From assembly GCA_013139415.1 (NCBI GenBank), contig WTAT01000395.1, forward strand, positions 1 to 37,014: a DNA stretch of 37,014 bases, read 5' to 3'. This DNA is from Desulforhopalus sp. (GTDB lineage Bacteria > Desulfobacterota > Desulfobulbia > Desulfobulbales > Desulfocapsaceae). Under the pieces are notes generated by a model that saw only the letters and a program-made list of their open reading frames with translations, was not told where the DNA came from and did not search any database. This document shows, one piece after another, positions 34,964-37,014 of the stretch. A program made the translations under genes and the position numbers. Position 1 is the stretch's first letter; each line of letters begins with the position of its first letter.

Positions 34964-35169
34964 TTTAGTGCCTTACACCAGATTTCCTGTCATTCAGTTC
35001 AATACCCCCTCGAGGGGTGCTCTTTCTAGTACCCCCTTGAGGGGTGTAAAAAACAAGAATCTGGAGAGTGTATTGAAATTGGAAACTTAAAGTGACCACC
35101 AAGGCACTTACACCCCTCAAGGGGGTATTGAAAAGAATCCTGGCTTATTTTCCCGTTTACCGGGGTTAG
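34964..35169 (+). repeat. Second full-length copy of the 206-bp palindromic repeat
   Basis: Same length and over 90 % identity by eye to 4651-4856, with one compensating pair of single-base indels. It has the same three GGGGT hairpins, the CCAGATT outer arm and the TTATTTTCCCGTTTACCGGG end. It lies between recN and the DtxR-type gene. Confidence 0.9.
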
Positions 35170-35257
35170 CTATGATTCAAGTCGGTTGTATCGAGAGCCT
35201 GTTGTCGCTTGCTTGACAGTCACTTTCTCATTACCCATTAATCTACAACAATTGAAT

Positions 35258-35761
35258 ATGAAAGAAAAAACGGACCTCAGTGCAAGCCTCGAAGATTACA
35301 TCGAGGCAATCTATCACATAATCGAAGAAAAACTTGTTGCAAGAAGCAAGGAGATTGCCGCCCGTCTGGGTGTAAGCCGTGCCTCCGTTACGGAAGCATT
35401 ACGTGCCTTGTCCAAAAAAGGCCTTATCAATTACTATCCTTACGAGGCCATCACCCTGACCGATATGGGAAAAGAAGTGGCAGAAGATGTTATCTTCCGC
35501 CACGATGCCCTGAAACAGTTTTTTATCGAAGTACTAACTATAGAAGAATCGATTGCCGAAGAAGGTGCTTGCAAAATCGAACATGCTGCGCCGCCTGAAA
35601 TTATTGCCCGAATGATCAGTTTTACAGAATTTATGCAAGTCTGCCCCAGAGGTGGGGACGAGTTGATCAAAGGTTTTGCCGATTACTGCAAACGGGGTAA
35701 ACAAGACGATAACTGCGAAAACTGCGTTTCTCACTGCCTCGATTCATCTAAACCCAGCTGA
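35258..35761 (+). CDS. DtxR/MntR-family metal-dependent transcriptional regulator
   Basis: The product is 167 residues from the ATG at 35258. A winged helix-turn-helix opens with SASLEDYIEAIYHI, as in DtxR/MntR, followed by KEIAARLGVSRASVTEALR and the wing YYPYEAITLTDMG. The dimerisation region has metal-ligand candidates in FRHDAL, EEGACKIEHA and the C-terminal CPRGG and C-rich tail (YCKRGKQDDNCENCVSHC). It probably senses Fe(II) or Mn(II); the metal is not shown. The reading frame extends to a TTG at 35186, but family alignment supports the ATG. No target site was identified. The 206-bp repeat ends 88 bases upstream. Confidence 0.88.
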   Translation: MKEKTDLSASLEDYIEAIYHIIEEKLVARSKEIAARLGVSRASVTEALRALSKKGLINYYPYEAITLTDMGKEVAEDVIFRHDALKQFFIEVLTIEESIAEEGACKIEHAAPPEIIARMISFTEFMQVCPRGGDELIKGFADYCKRGKQDDNCENCVSHCLDSSKPS

Positions 35762-35775
35762 TCTGCCAAGAATTT

Positions 35776-36003
35776 TCAACGACGAGCAGCCTGCAACAGA
35801 AGAGTTATTTCTCCTTCTTCCGGGAAACGTTGTAAACTTTTTTTAGAAAAAATCAACTCGCTATCCACAACTACCTCGAATACTCCTCCTGAAGAAGATA
35901 TCAAATCCACTTCTGCACCCAATGCTTCTTTTAGTTCTTCCCCCAAACTGGAGGCACGCGGCTGGTAGTTTCAGTTTGAGCAGTACTCTATGGATATCTT
36001 CAT
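35776..36003 (-). CDS. selW: SelW/Rdx-type selenoprotein with in-frame UGA (CxxU)
   Basis: A 75-codon frame begins ATG at 36003 and ends TGA at 35776-35778, with one internal TGA at 35971-35973, codon 11. Read with selenocysteine (U) there, the start is MKISIEYCSNUNYQPRASSL, which is the thioredoxin-like CxxU motif plus the NYxPRA segment of the SelW/Rdx family. The end shows the family hallmarks GGVFEVVVDSELIFSKK and RFPEEGE. Length is normal for the family. An ordinary gene search would stop at the TGA and miss it. AAGG lies about 12 bases upstream. It converges with the DtxR-type gene (14-base gap) and diverges from the dGTPase-like gene. Rdx proteins are thought to be small redox proteins; the partner is unknown. 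Confidence 0.88.
35944..35978 (-). promoter_or_regulatory. Candidate bacterial SECIS stem-loop around the selW UGA
   Basis: CAAACTG on the minus strand (35978-35972) overlaps the UGA codon and pairs perfectly with CAGTTTG (35950-35944), leaving a 21-base loop. Bacterial SECIS hairpins sit directly at or after the UGA and bind SelB. Spacing is plausible; the apical loop has not been folded. Confidence 0.5.
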
Positions 36004-36127
36004 CAATCAATTTTTCCTTAAATGTCTTTTTGTATAATCCATCATCAATTATGTATATAGTAATTGTACTGCTTGAAGTGTAGCCACTTTTTATTTCAAT
36101 ATCAATACGGATAAATTAACTGCCCAG

Positions 36128-37014
36128 ATGACACTCCCCCCTCTTTTAACAGAACTTGCAAGACTGGACCACGAGGAATCACAGCGCCTGTCTCCGATTG
36201 CCACTATGTCCCCCAATGGATTAAGAAGATCCCCTGAACGTACCGCAGCATATCGGCAGCAATTTGCACTCGATGCAGACAGGCTACTCTATTCACGGGC
36301 CTACAGCAGATACATTGACAAAACACAGGTATTCTCCCTTGTTGCCAACGATCATATCACCCACAGGGTTCTGCACGTACAGCTTGTTGCCCGTATCGCC
36401 AGGACAATAGGTCGTTTTCTGCGTCTGAATGAAGACCTCATTGAGGCCATTTCCCTTGGCCACGATGTTGGTCACCCACCATTCGGACATGATGGTGAAA
36501 AATTCCTGTCCGATATATGTCTCGAACATGGACTGCCACCGTTTCAACACAATATACAGTCGGTACGCCTCCTCGACAGACTCGAACGAAAGGGCAAGGG
36601 TTGGAATCTCACCCTCCAGGTATTAAATGGTATCCTCTGTCATGACGGAGAAGTCCATTCACAGTGCTTGCGCCCCGTACCGATGAAAACATTCGAAGAG
36701 TTCAACCATCATCTGGAAGAAAAATCAAAGAATCCAAAACTTGTTAACATGCCATCAACTTTGGAGGGTTGTGTTGTCCGACTGGCCGATACTATAGCCT
36801 ATATCGGCAGAGATTTTGAAGATGCAATTATTCTTGGCCTCATCAGCCGAAGAGATCTCCCCGAGAGCTGCCAGGAAGTACTCGGAAATACCAATGGAAC
36901 CATCGTCTATAATCTGGTTACCGACCTTATCACCCATAGCCATATTAAAGATTCCAGATCTTCCTTTATCGGATTCAGCGAGGAGGTCGCCACAGCGCTG
37001 AAACAATTTAAAAC
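36128..37014 (+). CDS. Deoxyguanosinetriphosphate triphosphohydrolase-like HD protein, truncated by window end
   Basis: The first 295 codons are present; the gene runs off the right edge. The N-terminus SPNGLRRSPERTAAYRQQF and LLYSRAYSRYIDKTQVF match the dGTPase family, as do the metal-binding HRVLHVQLVARIARTIGR and the HD motif in LGHDVGHPPFGHDGE, followed by FQHNIQSVRLL and LNGILCHDGE. Such enzymes hydrolyse dNTPs to nucleoside and triphosphate. A DIAYIGRD-like segment (LADTIAYIGRDFEDAI) is also conserved. The ribosome-binding site is weak. It diverges from the selW gene with a 124-base AT-rich spacer. Confidence 0.9.
   Translation, partial: MTLPPLLTELARLDHEESQRLSPIATMSPNGLRRSPERTAAYRQQFALDADRLLYSRAYSRYIDKTQVFSLVANDHITHRVLHVQLVARIARTIGRFLRLNEDLIEAISLGHDVGHPPFGHDGEKFLSDICLEHGLPPFQHNIQSVRLLDRLERKGKGWNLTLQVLNGILCHDGEVHSQCLRPVPMKTFEEFNHHLEEKSKNPKLVNMPSTLEGCVVRLADTIAYIGRDFEDAIILGLISRRDLPESCQEVLGNTNGTIVYNLVTDLITHSHIKDSRSSFIGFSEEVATALKQFK

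Noticed and set aside
35186-35257. Upstream extension of the DtxR-type regulator from a TTG
   Set aside because: The extra residues have no family match; the ATG at 35258 aligns with the usual N-terminus.
35971-35973. The selW UGA as a nonsense mutation
   Set aside because: It sits exactly at the Sec position of CxxU, the rest of the frame is intact and a stem-loop overlaps it; pseudogene is less likely but not excluded.

Overview
The window is a stretch of bacterial chromosome that suggests a Gram-negative, meso-diaminopimelate-type member of the Desulfobacterota (deltaproteobacteria), possibly Desulfobulbales. This rests on the DNPR motif in MurE, an FtsI-like protein with a C-terminal PASTA domain, an in-frame UGA selenoprotein and a CoA-disulfide reductase-rhodanese fusion; the taxonomic call is inference.

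Layout. At the left edge are the tail of a PHP-domain gene (1-77, +), a HEAT-repeat/receiver protein and a CoA-disulfide/polysulfide reductase-like flavoprotein (114-3660, -). Next come a putative FetAB metal-export ABC transporter and an overlapping sensor histidine kinase (3834-7030, -). The division and cell-wall (dcw) cluster runs leftward from mraZ to ftsZ (24232-7374, -): mraZ, rsmH, ftsL, ftsI-like, a murE-murF fusion, mraY, murD, murG, murC, murB, ftsQ, ftsA, ftsZ. Upstream, still on the - strand, lie panB, ruvB, ruvA, ruvC, a YebC-family gene, rlmE and a CCA-adding-type nucleotidyltransferase (24581-30999). A dus gene points right (31193-32143), then a PP-loop tRNA-modification-like gene and recN point left (32165-34899). 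The right edge holds a DtxR-family regulator (+), a short selenoprotein W-like gene (-), and the start of a dGTPase-like HD hydrolase (+) cut by the window end.

The most unusual points are these. (1) The ftsI-like protein keeps its membrane anchor, transpeptidase fold and PASTA domain, but all three penicillin-binding active-site motifs are changed (SxxK to MxxK, KTG to DSG, SxN unrecognisable). (2) ftsW is missing from its usual place between murD and murG, so the locus lacks both halves of a working septal FtsW-FtsI synthase. (3) A family of palindromic repeats built on short ACCCC-TTGA-GGGGT hairpins and a CCCGTTTACCGGGGTTAG end occurs at seven intergenic sites, five of them in or at the end of the dcw cluster, splitting it into blocks. 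(4) A 75-codon SelW/Rdx gene has UGA exactly at the U of its CxxU motif, and the UGA lies in the arm of a stem-loop. Two related MITE-like elements abut the stop codons of ruvB and rlmE, and short tandem duplications sit at several gene ends.

The dcw genes together make lipid II (MurB to MurG, MraY) and build the FtsZ ring (FtsA, FtsZ, FtsQ, FtsL). Which enzymes polymerise and cross-link septal peptidoglycan cannot be told from this window.
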